NCBI RefSeq assembly: GCF_943192935.1 | Contig: NZ_CALPCI010000001.1 | Location: forward strand, 1 to 64,000 | Length of the DNA: 64,000 nucleotides | Reading direction: 5' to 3' | Origin: Limosilactobacillus caecicola | GTDB taxonomy: Bacteria; Bacillota; Bacilli; Lactobacillales; Lactobacillaceae | Shown here: piece by piece, positions 35,883 through 44,707 of the stretch | Layout of the letters: every line of letters starts with the position of its first letter | Numbering within the stretch: position 1 is the first letter of the stretch | Translations under genes and position numbers: made by a program | The notes under the pieces: model-generated | What the model saw: only the letters and a program-made list of their open reading frames with translations | Databases searched by the model: none | Told to the model about the DNA's origin: nothing

Positions 35883-37289
35883 TTATTTTTGACTGGCTTC
35901 GTAAGCTTGGGCATCTTTGAGCCATTGGTCATTTTTGTGTGCATTGATGATTAGTGGAATAACCGTCAAAACAATGGTAATTACAGCCATTGTGATTGCG
36001 CTAGCAACCCCGGCAGTTGCCAAGGTTACGATCGCAATTGCAAGAATCCCAAAAATGAAGAAGATCGTCCAAATCCACGCTGCAACATTGCCGTGCTTAC
36101 CGATCCGGTATGGACGAGGCATATCTGGTTCTGTGTAACGTAAATGAATAAAAGCAATCGCAATTAAGAAGTACAGAACACAGTAGAGCAGCGTAGTCGT
36201 GTTAGTTAAGAGTAAGAACACACCATTAATGTCTGGTAATGCGTACATTAAGGCAAAGATGGTGATACAAGTGGATTGCGTCAAAATAACGTTCCGAGCA
36301 ACCCCAATTTTGTTGTGCTTAAAGAAGCCCCACTTGGAAGGAATTAAACCTTCACGAGCAACTTGAATCATCGATTGTGATGGTCCAGTAACCCAACCAG
36401 ACAATTGAAGGAAGACACCAATGGCGGCTAACAAACTAAAGACATTGGCAATCCAAGTTGGCCAACCAAGAATCTTGCAGAATAGCAAAACAGGTTGAGT
36501 AATGTTCGTCAATTCAGTTGAACCTTTTGGAACAACGTTAGCAACACAGATGGCGTTCAAAACATTCAAAACAACCATAGCTACCAAAGCGAAGACAACC
36601 CCACGAACAAAATCGTGAGTAGCATCCTTCATCCGTGGAACATAAACCCCTAAGGTTTCAATCCCAGTAAAGATGAAGGAAATAGCGGCAACGTACTTGA
36701 ACGTGCTTACATCTGGAAGTAACTTGTGTGCGGAGAAAGTTCCCAGAACACTGTGAACATCAATCCCAGTCTTCACAGAAGCGGCAATCCCCATGATGAT
36801 CATAACGGCAAATGGAATGTAAACCCCAAACCAAACACCAAAGTTACCTGCAAACTTAACCATGTCGAACTTCAAGTTCAAAATCGTGATAATCCAATAA
36901 ATGACAATAATACATGCTAATGTAAACCAGTGATTTTGGCTTAAAGCGACATTACCAACAGTATTCCCCAGCAGTGGGCCAAGGGTTGAAGCAACCATAA
37001 CCATTCCTGGGAAAATTTGAACCCAAAGCAACCAAGCGGTGGTAAAGCCCCACTTTTGGTTCAAACCGGTCCGGACCCATAATTGTGGGCCACCAGCATC
37101 TTGTAACATCGCGGAGAATTCACCGGACATTAAGGAAACTGGTAATGCAAAGAAGATCACCGCAAATGCCATGTAGAAGAACATTTGCCAACTAGCAGCG
37201 GCTAAAGTTGGCACGCTCCGGACAGTGGCAATCATGGCCATCCCGATACCGACGAAGGTACCTAAACTAATTTTTGTATTTTCACTCAT
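35883..37289 (-). CDS. tyrP: Tyrosine/tyramine antiporter (APC superfamily)
   Basis: 468 residues, twelve predicted membrane helices, amino-acid/polyamine/organocation family. The N-terminal SLGTFVGIGMAMIATVRSVP and the glutamate-bearing FIFTGIETLGVYVPRM are as in decarboxylase-linked exchangers. It should import tyrosine in exchange for tyramine, which together with intracellular decarboxylation creates a proton motive force. Assignment to tyrosine rests on the neighbouring tdc, nhaC and tyrS. AAGGAA lies before the ATG. A hairpin in the tdc-tyrP gap (37321-37347) may attenuate read-through. Confidence 0.85.
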   Translation of the reverse strand: MSENTKISLGTFVGIGMAMIATVRSVPTLAAASWQMFFYMAFAVIFFALPVSLMSGEFSAMLQDAGGPQLWVRTGLNQKWGFTTAWLLWVQIFPGMVMVASTLGPLLGNTVGNVALSQNHWFTLACIIVIYWIITILNLKFDMVKFAGNFGVWFGVYIPFAVMIIMGIAASVKTGIDVHSVLGTFSAHKLLPDVSTFKYVAAISFIFTGIETLGVYVPRMKDATHDFVRGVVFALVAMVVLNVLNAICVANVVPKGSTELTNITQPVLLFCKILGWPTWIANVFSLLAAIGVFLQLSGWVTGPSQSMIQVAREGLIPSKWGFFKHNKIGVARNVILTQSTCITIFALMYALPDINGVFLLLTNTTTLLYCVLYFLIAIAFIHLRYTEPDMPRPYRIGKHGNVAAWIWTIFFIFGILAIAIVTLATAGVASAITMAVITIVLTVIPLIINAHKNDQWLKDAQAYEASQK

Positions 37290-37370
37290 CGTTTTATTCC
37301 TTTCACACTAAACTACGTAAAGCCCAGCGAGATAGACTCTCTGAGCTAACGTATTATTTAATTTGAAAAA

Positions 37371-39221
37371 TTAACCTAAAATAGCAGTTAACTTTTCTTC
37401 CATAGCTGACTTAATCTTTTCAGCATAACTAGCAAAGTTGTCACGGTCGTAAAGGAATGGTGTTAACACACAAGCACGAAGGATACCAACTGTTTGGGTC
37501 CTCTTCCATTCATCTTCAGAGAAGCCAAGACTCTTTGCATAGTTCAATGGACTGTCACCGTAGCCATCGGTAGCAAAGTCAGTGTGTGAAGTAATAAAGT
37601 CGTTGTTGTAAACTGGGCCACCAACGAATGATGCGTGTTGATAGAACTTCAAGTTCAAATCATTCATCTTGGCAAGGTCCGTGTTGCCCTTAACATTGAA
37701 TGTCCAGTCAACCATGTTGTAATCTGGATGAGTTAATGGGTTAACTTCTACTTCAGTACCATTAATATTGAAGCTCAAGCCCTTCAAGAATTCGTAGTAA
37801 CGGTTTGCGGCTTCGATGGAACGACCAATTAACTTACCATAGCCAGAAACGTTCAATGGCATGATCCGGTGAGCAACCCAAACGGCAGCAGCAGTAGCAC
37901 CAGCCTTGGAACCTTCAAGAATGTATGGAGTCAAGGTTGCAGGAGCACCAGAACGCTTGTCGTAAACGTAAACTGGGAAGTAGCCAATAATGTCACGCAT
38001 TTCCTTGTGACGAATGGAGATACCACCAGCAGCGTATGGAACGTAACCCATCTTGTGAGGGTCAACGGTGATTGATTGTGCTTCTGGGAAGGCCTTGAAG
38101 GCGTTGTAAACATCCTTAGAGATGTATTCCTTGTCTTCTTGGAAGACACCATACTTTTGGTGAACATCTTTCAAGTCTTCGTAAGGGATGAAGTTGTTGT
38201 CTTCATCTAAGAAGAGTGAACGAGCGTATGAACCATAAGCAGCGTCAATGTGAAGATAGAAGTAAATGCCTTCTTTTTGAAGCTTGTTACGAAGTTCAAC
38301 AACCTTGTCAACTGGGTCGATTTGACCTTCTTCAGTTGAACCAACAACGGCAACAACACCCAAGATTGGAGTCTTGTCCTTGGCAAGGTCACGAATGATC
38401 TTTTCAAGTTCGTTGACATCAAGACGGTAGTTTTCATCAACTGGGCAAGAAACAACGTTGTCCAGACCAACGCCAGTCACGTCGGCAGCCTTCATCCAGC
38501 TGTAGTGCTTGGTTTGTGGAACAATCCACTTACCCAGCTTGTCCATGTCATGACCGGCACGAGCAGAGTGACGCTTAATGTCAGAAGCAACTTCTGGGTC
38601 TTGCTTATTCAAAATGTCGAGGATTTCTTCGGCAGACATGTTGGCAAGTTCCCAATCGCTCTTACCAGAAACTAATTCAGGCTTAACTTCCTTCATCGCA
38701 AATGGCAGGCTCTTCATGTTCCGGGCGTACCAGAGGCCTTCCATGTTAGCCAATGAACCATCGGCTGAAATGTGGCCCCAACCTTCTTTAAAGCCGTTCA
38801 ACTTAGCAAAGTCTTGACCAACTTCTTCTTCCATTTGGGAAGTACCTGGTGATGATTCATAAGCAACGTTGTTACCATTCCAAAGCATTGCATAGGAGTA
38901 TGCGAGGATGGATGGCATTAACGTTTCTGAATTCATATGACCAAAGTAGCGTGGTGAATGCCAAGGAACTGAGTTAGAACGCAGGCGAACAGATAATTCA
39001 TCCAGAACACTTTGCATTTTTTCGCTCGTCTTCTTGAATGACGCACTATCCTTGTCGCTTTCGGTAATTAAAGGCTTGTCTTGTGGCATATAGTTCAAAC
39101 GCCAACCCATATGTTCATTGACAAGCTTATTCATAGTTGACTTAAAAATATCCGCATTTTCAGACTTGTCACCAATGAAAAGTGCATCAAGATTTAAATC
39201 AGTATGCTATTTTTCAGTCAT
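37371..39221 (-). pseudogene. tdcA: Tyrosine decarboxylase, amber stop at codon 5
   Basis: PLP-dependent group II decarboxylase, tyrosine to tyramine plus CO2. The open part (37371-39134, 587 residues) has [28 protein letters not shown] and the PLP lysine in [15 protein letters not shown], as in lactic-acid-bacterial TDC. The natural start is the ATG at 39221, eight bases after GGAGG. Codons read MTEK, then TAG (plus 39207-39209), then [20 protein letters not shown], the expected N-terminus. So only a nonsense codon separates the start from an otherwise intact gene. Restart at the ATG at 39134 would lack ~30 residues and has no ribosome site. Suppression, sequencing error or loss of function are the options. 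Confidence 0.85.
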
Positions 39222-39317
39222 AAAAATAGCCTCCAATTTGACTCTTAAAGATTAAGTAGTTGATCAACCATCTTTATATTATTACTTTTTTTGTCAATGC
39301 TGCTACGTCAACGATTT

Positions 39318-39378
39318 ATCAAAATTATATTTTGATGAGACTATTTATTTTATAAGATATTATTCAATTATATTGAAT
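39318..39378 (-). promoter_or_regulatory. Two related palindromes upstream of tdc
   Basis: ATCAAAATTATATTTTGAT (39318-39336) and ATTCAATTATATTGAAT (39362-39378) share an inverted TCAA..TATA..TTGA plan. They lie 97-157 bp before the tdc start, above a TTGACA (minus strand, plus ~39290) that may be the -35. They look like paired operators. The rest of 39222-39577 holds the tdc ribosome site, this promoter region and the terminator at 39482. Confidence 0.45.
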
Positions 39379-39481
39379 CATATGAAAGGACCATCAAGTT
39401 AGTTATTTGCAAATTAATGGGTTGCAGTCCGCGAAAACGTTTTCCAAAAATTGTCTATTAGATTTCTATAATTAGGCAAAA

Positions 39482-39528
39482 TAAAAAGGCCGTAACTTCA
39501 TTGCTGAATGCAATGAGGTTACGACCCT
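39482..39528 (-). terminator. Terminator after the orphan CxxC gene
   Basis: Minus-strand hairpin GGTCGTAACCTCATTGCA / TGCTGAATGAAGTTACGGCC-like long arms, followed by TTTTT. Placed 50 bp after the stop of the gene at 39578. Confidence 0.85.
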
Positions 39529-39577
39529 GAGGAATTATTCAGTTTTCAATTGAGATTAGCACTTAAAACCAACATAA

Positions 39578-40438
39578 TCATTGAACCAGGCCATTAATAA
39601 ACAATCCTAAAGTTTTGCCATTAAAAAGCAACGCGCTCTCTGCTCTAACCAAGCACTCCACTTGCCCATTAATTCCAATTTGCACATCAACTATCCCTAC
39701 TATTAGTATTCTTTTAGTAAATCCACCATCTTTATTACATCTTTTTATTAATGCTTTAATTCCATTAATATACCCAGATGGCGCATCTCTTAAAAATACT
39801 TCATTTAAGATAATAGGAACATTATTGTGGCTATTTCCAATAAATATGGATACTGATGTCCCACTGCGACTTATTTTTAGTAAATTCCCACCAAACTTTA
39901 CGGTTCTATTAATATAATTTCGAACATTATAGATGGTTACTCCCGGCATTCGCACTCTCTCTTTATTCAAAGGTACTCCCACAGAAGGAATTATTGACGG
40001 TCGATGTACTATCCTATGTCCCAATTTTGTTCCGGGATAATTTCTTTTTGATTTACTATTATTAGCTCTTTTCTTTTTTATACTATTCTTTAAAATTTTA
40101 TTTTCCTGGTTCACTAGCTGATGATAATAATCTAATGCCCTCGCATGTTGTGCTTGGAAAGGAATATAAATATCGTCATGTCCGATAGCTTCAAATTTTC
40201 TTTGTCTTAATTCTGCGTGTACTTTGTTAACACACTCGTCAGTATGATTAAATCCTCTTTTGGTAGAAAGATAGGCTTTTCGTCTGGAGCCAGTATGATG
40301 AAATACAAGAGGGCAACCACATATCGGACATCCCAGATTATGAAGAACATCGTCGCTACTTTCTAGTTGATCTAATTGATTAATAATAAATTCATTATTA
40401 GTGCGTAAATCCAATGCTTTAACAAATTTTTGAACCAT
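39578..40438 (-). CDS. Hypothetical protein with an N-terminal zinc-finger-like CxxC module
   Basis: 286 residues, AT-rich and unlike its neighbours in codon use. GGAGG seven bases before the ATG and a strong terminator show it is a real gene. Residues ~37-70 read GCPICGCPLVFHHTGSRRK ... GFNHTDECVNK, a Cys-x2-Cys/His/Cys pattern reminiscent of the zinc-ribbon start of CoiA-like and restriction-type proteins. A Lys-rich stretch (KKKRANNSKSKRNYPG) follows. The C-terminal half is beta-rich (VKFGGNLLKISRSGTSVSIF) and may be OB-like. I do not recognise the family. It is probably horizontally acquired, lying beside IS remnants and a second orphan gene. Confidence 0.55.
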   Translation of the reverse strand: MVQKFVKALDLRTNNEFIINQLDQLESSDDVLHNLGCPICGCPLVFHHTGSRRKAYLSTKRGFNHTDECVNKVHAELRQRKFEAIGHDDIYIPFQAQHARALDYYHQLVNQENKILKNSIKKKRANNSKSKRNYPGTKLGHRIVHRPSIIPSVGVPLNKERVRMPGVTIYNVRNYINRTVKFGGNLLKISRSGTSVSIFIGNSHNNVPIILNEVFLRDAPSGYINGIKALIKRCNKDGGFTKRILIVGIVDVQIGINGQVECLVRAESALLFNGKTLGLFINGLVQ

Positions 40439-40482
40439 TATTTTCCTCCTTATTATTCTACTTGGATATGAAAAAAATAATA

Positions 40483-40607
40483 AGTTACAACTATGTTAAA
40501 GAACTTTAATGTATTGCGTAAATCTGATAACATGTAAGTTGTAACTATACCACTCATATAAAATAGTTACTTAGGTTTGAGAGCGGCAACTCTCAAACCT
40601 TTTTTTA
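40483..40607 (+). ncRNA. Possible small plus-strand RNA ending in a terminator
   Basis: Arms AGTTACAACT (40483-40492) and AGTTGTAACT (40537-40546) are inverted. They are followed at 40574-40607 by a plus-oriented intrinsic terminator, GGTTTGAGAG / CTCTCAAACC plus TTTTTTT. Both flanking genes run on minus, so this terminator has no coding gene to serve; a short RNA is one explanation. Confidence 0.3.
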
Positions 40608-40608
40608 T

Positions 40609-40983
40609 TCACTTAACAATCGCCTCCTTTAAATCAAATAATAGTAGATTATCTTCACTAATAAACTTTCCATTAATTTTGTAAGTATGTTTTGAAAGAT
40701 CCCACGCCATAAGATTCGAGATAATACTTTTCAAACTAGCTGAATTCCACCTTACAGAAAAATTTTTATTTCTTTTCCTGTAAAATCTTGTCTTGTCTGC
40801 ATCTGACTCATCAGTTATTTGAATTGCAATTTCTTTATCTTGACGGCTAATCAAAACCTTTACATATTCTGGCTTACCTAGAGTAAATATGGCTGCTTGA
40901 GAAAATGACAGGCCATTTTTTGATATAGTTAATGTATTGCCTCCAGAAACCACTTTCAATGGTTTGAAATTATCTAAATTCAT
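40609..40983 (-). CDS. Hypothetical small cytosolic protein
   Basis: 124 residues. GGAG before the ATG and a good promoter at 41004-41031 support expression. It has no signal or membrane segment. The sequence alternates strand-like segments (LTISKNGLSFSQAAIFTLGK, YVKVLISRQDKEIAIQITDE) with a basic middle (KTRFYRKRNKNFSVRWNS) and a C-terminal helix. Similar compact proteins occur in phage and plasmid DNA, but I cannot name the family. The phrase TISKNGLSFS also resembles KISRSGTSVSIF in the neighbouring gene at 39578, so the two could share a domain. It is AT-rich, in the accessory patch next to IS remnants. Confidence 0.5.
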   Translation of the reverse strand: MNLDNFKPLKVVSGGNTLTISKNGLSFSQAAIFTLGKPEYVKVLISRQDKEIAIQITDESDADKTRFYRKRNKNFSVRWNSASLKSIISNLMAWDLSKHTYKINGKFISEDNLLLFDLKEAIVK

Positions 40984-41003
40984 CGCTATTCTCCTTTTTT
41001 TCT

Positions 41004-41031
41004 ATTATATCACCATTTCTTTTGTTTTCAA
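41004..41031 (-). promoter_or_regulatory. Promoter of the 124-residue orphan gene
   Basis: Minus strand: -35 TTGAAA (plus 41026-41031), 16 bases, -10 TATAAT (plus 41004-41009). Upstream at 41069-41086 is a perfect inverted repeat GACGTGT-TTGT-ACACGTC, a possible operator. The rest of 41087-41302 shows no feature I can support. Confidence 0.65.
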
Positions 41032-41302
41032 TGTGCTGTATTCGCTTAACTTTTCATAAATATTTTTTGACGTGTTTGTACACGTCGTGTGTACTGTGGC
41101 AATTTATTTTAAATTTGTCTATACGAATTGATATAATACAAATCGCACACCATTACATTGAAGCGTAATACAACTTACTTAATCTTTGTTTTTTGCTGTG
41201 CCCGTTCCTTAAAATCGCAAATTTAATTTACAACCACGTAAATTATCCTACCAGTTAACTAAAATAATTGCTCAATTGTAATAATGAAATAACCATCTTG
41301 GT

Positions 41303-42009
41303 TTATTCCTCAAATTCCTTGATATCGTCCGGCCGATGCGCCTCCCGATTGCGTATTTCGACTATTTTTGGCAAAAGCGATCTGTACCTCCAGTTCTTTT
41401 TTCTCACACTTCTAGCTCACGTATACGTTTTCTCAATCATTCTAATCCTGTCGTTAGTTCTTTGCCTTTTAGTTATCCTTTAATATCGCCTAATCGTGCG
41501 AGTATTGATACTTACAAGCCCATTAATACACTCGTTTATAACTAATATCGTATTCGCTTGTCGCTGCCTGATAATCATTCTGGTAACCCAATACTCACTG
41601 TACAATGCGGTATTTTCTCTTCTAAGGATACTTTGCGCCCCATTTTTCTGGCATACTTTCCAGTTTCATTAGTTTTTTAATAGCTTGCTACTTTGTGCTG
41701 GATAATCCACTGGTGAAGTTGAGAAACATTGCGAATTTGGTACTTTATGAGAATCTCTTGAGTCGATAATATACCTTCTAAATAGTCTTCACTGGCCTTT
41801 CGTTTAATTTTGATTGGATACTTACGATTATGCTTAGGCCGGATAATACCGGACAAGCCAGATAACAGAAACTGTTTAATCCACTTTCGCATGTTCGAGT
41901 CCCGAACCTGAAGATAATCCGAGAGTACTGTTAGCTGGTAATCAGAATCTTGAGCGTCACTTAGTAGTCGTAATTTCTCAGTGTTTGAATAACTAGTAAC
42001 TAAAAACAC
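41303..42009 (-). pseudogene. Decayed IS3-family orfA
   Basis: On minus the reading starts GTGTTTTTAGTTACTAGT and runs through a helix-turn-helix (LTVLSDYLQVRDSNMRKWIKQF) and a second HTH remnant (VLGYQNDYQAATSEYDISYK). With several stops and shifts it reaches the leucine-zipper-like KELEVQIAFAK and the usual orfA end NREAHRPDDIKEFEE. The orfB part is missing. Its terminal sequence at about 42010-42030 faces the left end of the next IS head to head. Confidence 0.75.
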
Positions 42010-42057
42010 CCCCTAAGGTAACACTTTTATTATTTAAAGTGTCAACCTTAAGGGGTA

Positions 42058-42597
42058 TTGTACGTGGAATATATAACTGAAGGCTTAAGCTCTTATTCTT
42101 TAGAAAGAAAGTATAATATATCGGCCCGTCTGATCCGCAAATGGATACAACAGTACCAATTACAAGGAATTAAAAGCTTTAAGCAACGTCATCGTAAACG
42201 AGTTTTCTCTGCTAAATTTAAATGGCATGTGATAGACTACTATCAAACTCATGCGGAACCTTATGCGCAAGTAGCTGCTAAATTTGACTTGCTTCCCAGC
42301 CAGATTGCTGGTTGGCGCCATGCCTTCATCAAATATGGCTACGATGCGCTTAAACCGCATCGAAAAGGTAGGCCATCAAAGGTGAAAAAGCAGACAAAAA
42401 AGCAAAAGCAAAAACTGGTAGAGAAAAAAGAAATTGATCAACTTAGAGAAGAACTAGCGCGTACTAAACAAGAGTTATACAACACTAAAATTGATCGTGA
42501 CATCTTAAAAAATCATTGGCCCTGTTCGGACCCTCAAAGCCCGAAAGAAAACACAAATAGTGGATCAGATCAGGGCAGAACAAGCAGAATTACCTAA
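42058..42597 (+). CDS. IS3 transposase orfA (HTH subunit), frame change near its end
   Basis: 179 residues as open frame. Two helix-turn-helix blocks (SSYSLERKYNISARLIRKWIQ and EPYAQVAAKFDLLPSQIAGWR) and a coiled coil (KKEIDQLREELARTKQELYN) bind the IS ends and mediate multimerisation. After DRDILK the frame reads HWPCSDPQ, unlike the family. Re-reading one base at the A6 run near 42508-42513 gives ILKKSLALFGPSKPERKHK, ending at a TAG that overlaps the orfB GTG (TAGTG). That is either a programmed -1 shift or a one-base loss. Start is TTG at 42058 or GTG at 42064. Confidence 0.75.
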   Translation: MYVEYITEGLSSYSLERKYNISARLIRKWIQQYQLQGIKSFKQRHRKRVFSAKFKWHVIDYYQTHAEPYAQVAAKFDLLPSQIAGWRHAFIKYGYDALKPHRKGRPSKVKKQTKKQKQKLVEKKEIDQLREELARTKQELYNTKIDRDILKNHWPCSDPQSPKENTNSGSDQGRTSRIT

Positions 42598-43456
42598 AAA
42601 TAAGCGTTATAAGATTGGTGATTTACTTATCCATATGAAATTGGCGAAAGCTACTTATCATGACGAACGAAAACGAATTGCGAATCAAGATGACAAGTAT
42701 CGTGAAGTTAAGCAAGAAATCCTTCGGATTTGTGAACAGGGTAAAGTACGAGGGCGCTTAACATATGGTTATCGAAGAGTTCAAGCTCGATTAGATCGCT
42801 TAGGAATCCACTTAGCTGGTACGACAATCAGACGCCTAATGGCTAAATTAGGTGTTCAGGTTGAACTATACAATCGCCATCGCAATGGTAAATATTCTTC
42901 TTACCACGGCCGTGTTGGTAGAGTAGCTGATAATGTTTTACAACAACATTTCAATTCCCGAAAACCATATCAAGTTATCCATACAGATGTCACTCAAGTA
43001 CGCTTGGCTAATCGTCAGTGGGCTTACGTTTCGGCAATGACCGATGAAGCCAGTAAAGAAGTGTTGGCTTTTCAAATTAGTAGTCATCCTAACCAAACAT
43101 TAATTACGAACACCTTAAATGAGCTTTTAGAGCATTTACCTGACGATGCCCAACCAATTATTCATTCTGATCAAGGTTGGCATTATCAGTTGGAATACTA
43201 TACCCAAAAACTGAAGGATCATCATTTTATTCAAAGCATGTCCCGTAAGGGAAATTGTCATGACAACGCACCAATCGAAAGTTTCTTTCACCTTTATAAA
43301 ACCGAACTACTACAAGGCCTACCGCCTTGTAACAACATCACTGAACTAACAAAACTGTCATTAACTTATATTGAGCACTTTAATAACGAACGAATCTCTT
43401 TAAAAACTAAAGGCATGACTCCGGTAGATTACCGTAATCATGCCTTAGCAGCTTAA
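42560..43456 (+). CDS. IS3 transposase orfB (DDE integrase domain)
   Basis: 298 residues starting with GTG. The N-terminal HTH_21 region is KNKRYKIGDLLIHMKLAKATYH. The rve catalytic core has the DDE triad in VIHTDVTQVRL, IIHSDQGWHYQ and GNCHDNAPIESFF. The C-terminal NERISLKTKGMTPVDYRNHAL is the usual IS3 tail. This domain cuts and joins the IS ends. Complete, so the element may still be active if a fused or complementing OrfA is made. Confidence 0.92.
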   Translation: MDQIRAEQAELPKNKRYKIGDLLIHMKLAKATYHDERKRIANQDDKYREVKQEILRICEQGKVRGRLTYGYRRVQARLDRLGIHLAGTTIRRLMAKLGVQVELYNRHRNGKYSSYHGRVGRVADNVLQQHFNSRKPYQVIHTDVTQVRLANRQWAYVSAMTDEASKEVLAFQISSHPNQTLITNTLNELLEHLPDDAQPIIHSDQGWHYQLEYYTQKLKDHHFIQSMSRKGNCHDNAPIESFFHLYKTELLQGLPPCNNITELTKLSLTYIEHFNNERISLKTKGMTPVDYRNHALAA

Positions 43457-43537
43457 CTATTTAACTTTGTCTAACTTTTCTGTTGCACTTCAATCCATTG
43501 AATTCTTTTCTTAACTGACATTTATTTCTACAAATAT

Positions 43538-44707
43538 TTACTTTTGCACCTTAATATTCAAAATTCCAGCAAAGAAAGATCCGAAGATAACTTGAATACC
43601 AGTAATCATGAAAATAACTGCCGGAATTGTAATTCTTAGGGTATTCATGACATTTAAACTACCGAAATCATGACGTCCCCATACAACTAAGGAAATAATC
43701 GTTAGTATCAAGCCAATAATAAATACAATAACACCAACAAATACACCTTTATCCATAGTCAAATTTTCTAATTTACTAATAGTGCTGTCCTTTACTGGGA
43801 AGTAGCTTGTATTTTTAGCATAAATATAACTATAAATAGTGAATAATAGGTTTTGAATGCCTGCAAGCAATAAACCACCACAGAATAAGGAAGTGTTGAC
43901 ACTAAACCGGGCTGTACTCAAATTCCGAGAGCCCCAAAGTATTCCCAGCATCCCTAAGATGCCAATCAAAATCATCACTACACCAGGGTAAAAGAATAAC
44001 CACTTAGGACTGTACATTAACAAAAAGCGCAAGTGTCTCCACCCATCACTCCAAGTGCTTAAGTGTGGTGCTGAAGAACGACCATCAACTCTAAGAACTG
44101 TAGGAACTTCCGCAATTTTATAGCCGTGCAAGGCAGCCTGGACGATCATCTCACTGGCATATTCCATTCCAGTCGTCCGCAAATGTAGATCCATGATCCG
44201 TTTACGATTATACCCACGAAGGCCACAATTGAAGTCACCAATCTTGTTATGGTAAAAAAGTCTACCAATAAAGGAAAGCACTGGAGTACCAATATAGCGG
44301 TGGGACCACGGCATTGCCCCTTTCTCAATACCACCCTTAAACCGATTTCCCATAACCAGGTCGTAACCATTTCGTAAACGCTCAATGAATGGCATTAAAT
44401 GGTAAAAATCATAGCTGTTGTCTGGATCACCCATAATACAGTATTTACCGTAAGCAGCTTTAGTGCCGCCAATGAGCGCGTTACCATACCCCTTATTTTT
44501 AATATGTGCAACTCGTACTCCTTGATCAGCATATTTTTCTGCAATTTCAATGCTACCGTCAGTACTACCATTATCAGCAATCAAAACTTCGCCCTTCACA
44601 TCAGGATGGTCACGATAGAATTTTAAAGCCTCTTGAATACTTGCCTCTAAAGTTTCATGTTCGTTAAGGCAAGGCATGATAATTGATAATTCAACATTTT
44701 TAACCAT
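43538..44707 (-). CDS. GT2 glycosyltransferase with C-terminal membrane domain (polyprenyl-phosphate glycosyltransferase type)
   Basis: About 389 residues from the ATG at 44707 with AAGGAG before it; it overlaps the end of the upstream gene. The GT-A domain (ELSIIMPCLNEHETL, ADNGSTDGS, GDPDNSYDF as DxD) resembles dolichol/undecaprenyl-phosphate sugar synthases. Four membrane helices follow. The protein probably attaches a sugar to undecaprenyl phosphate at the inner leaflet. The GT-C-like protein upstream would then use the flipped sugar lipid outside. Donor sugar unknown. Confidence 0.75.
   Translation of the reverse strand: MVKNVELSIIMPCLNEHETLEASIQEALKFYRDHPDVKGEVLIADNGSTDGSIEIAEKYADQGVRVAHIKNKGYGNALIGGTKAAYGKYCIMGDPDNSYDFYHLMPFIERLRNGYDLVMGNRFKGGIEKGAMPWSHRYIGTPVLSFIGRLFYHNKIGDFNCGLRGYNRKRIMDLHLRTTGMEYASEMIVQAALHGYKIAEVPTVLRVDGRSSAPHLSTWSDGWRHLRFLLMYSPKWLFFYPGVVMILIGILGMLGILWGSRNLSTARFSVNTSLFCGGLLLAGIQNLLFTIYSYIYAKNTSYFPVKDSTISKLENLTMDKGVFVGVIVFIIGLILTIISLVVWGRHDFGSLNVMNTLRITIPAVIFMITGIQVIFGSFFAGILNIKVQK

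Larger units (their letters stand above)
42037..43490 (+). mobile_element. IS3-family (IS150 group) insertion sequence
   Basis: About 1.45 kb with overlapping orfA and orfB. The left end begins AAGTGTCAACCTTAAGG; the right end, read inward, begins AAGTGCAACAGAAAAG, so the inverted repeats agree only over the first nine or so bases. No clear target duplication is seen. A solo copy of the left end is at 32294-32322. Confidence 0.85.

Noticed and set aside
41268-41545. Plus-strand frames of 69-71 residues
   Set aside because: They are the reverse side of the decayed IS3 orfA, whose minus-strand reading gives recognisable transposase motifs.
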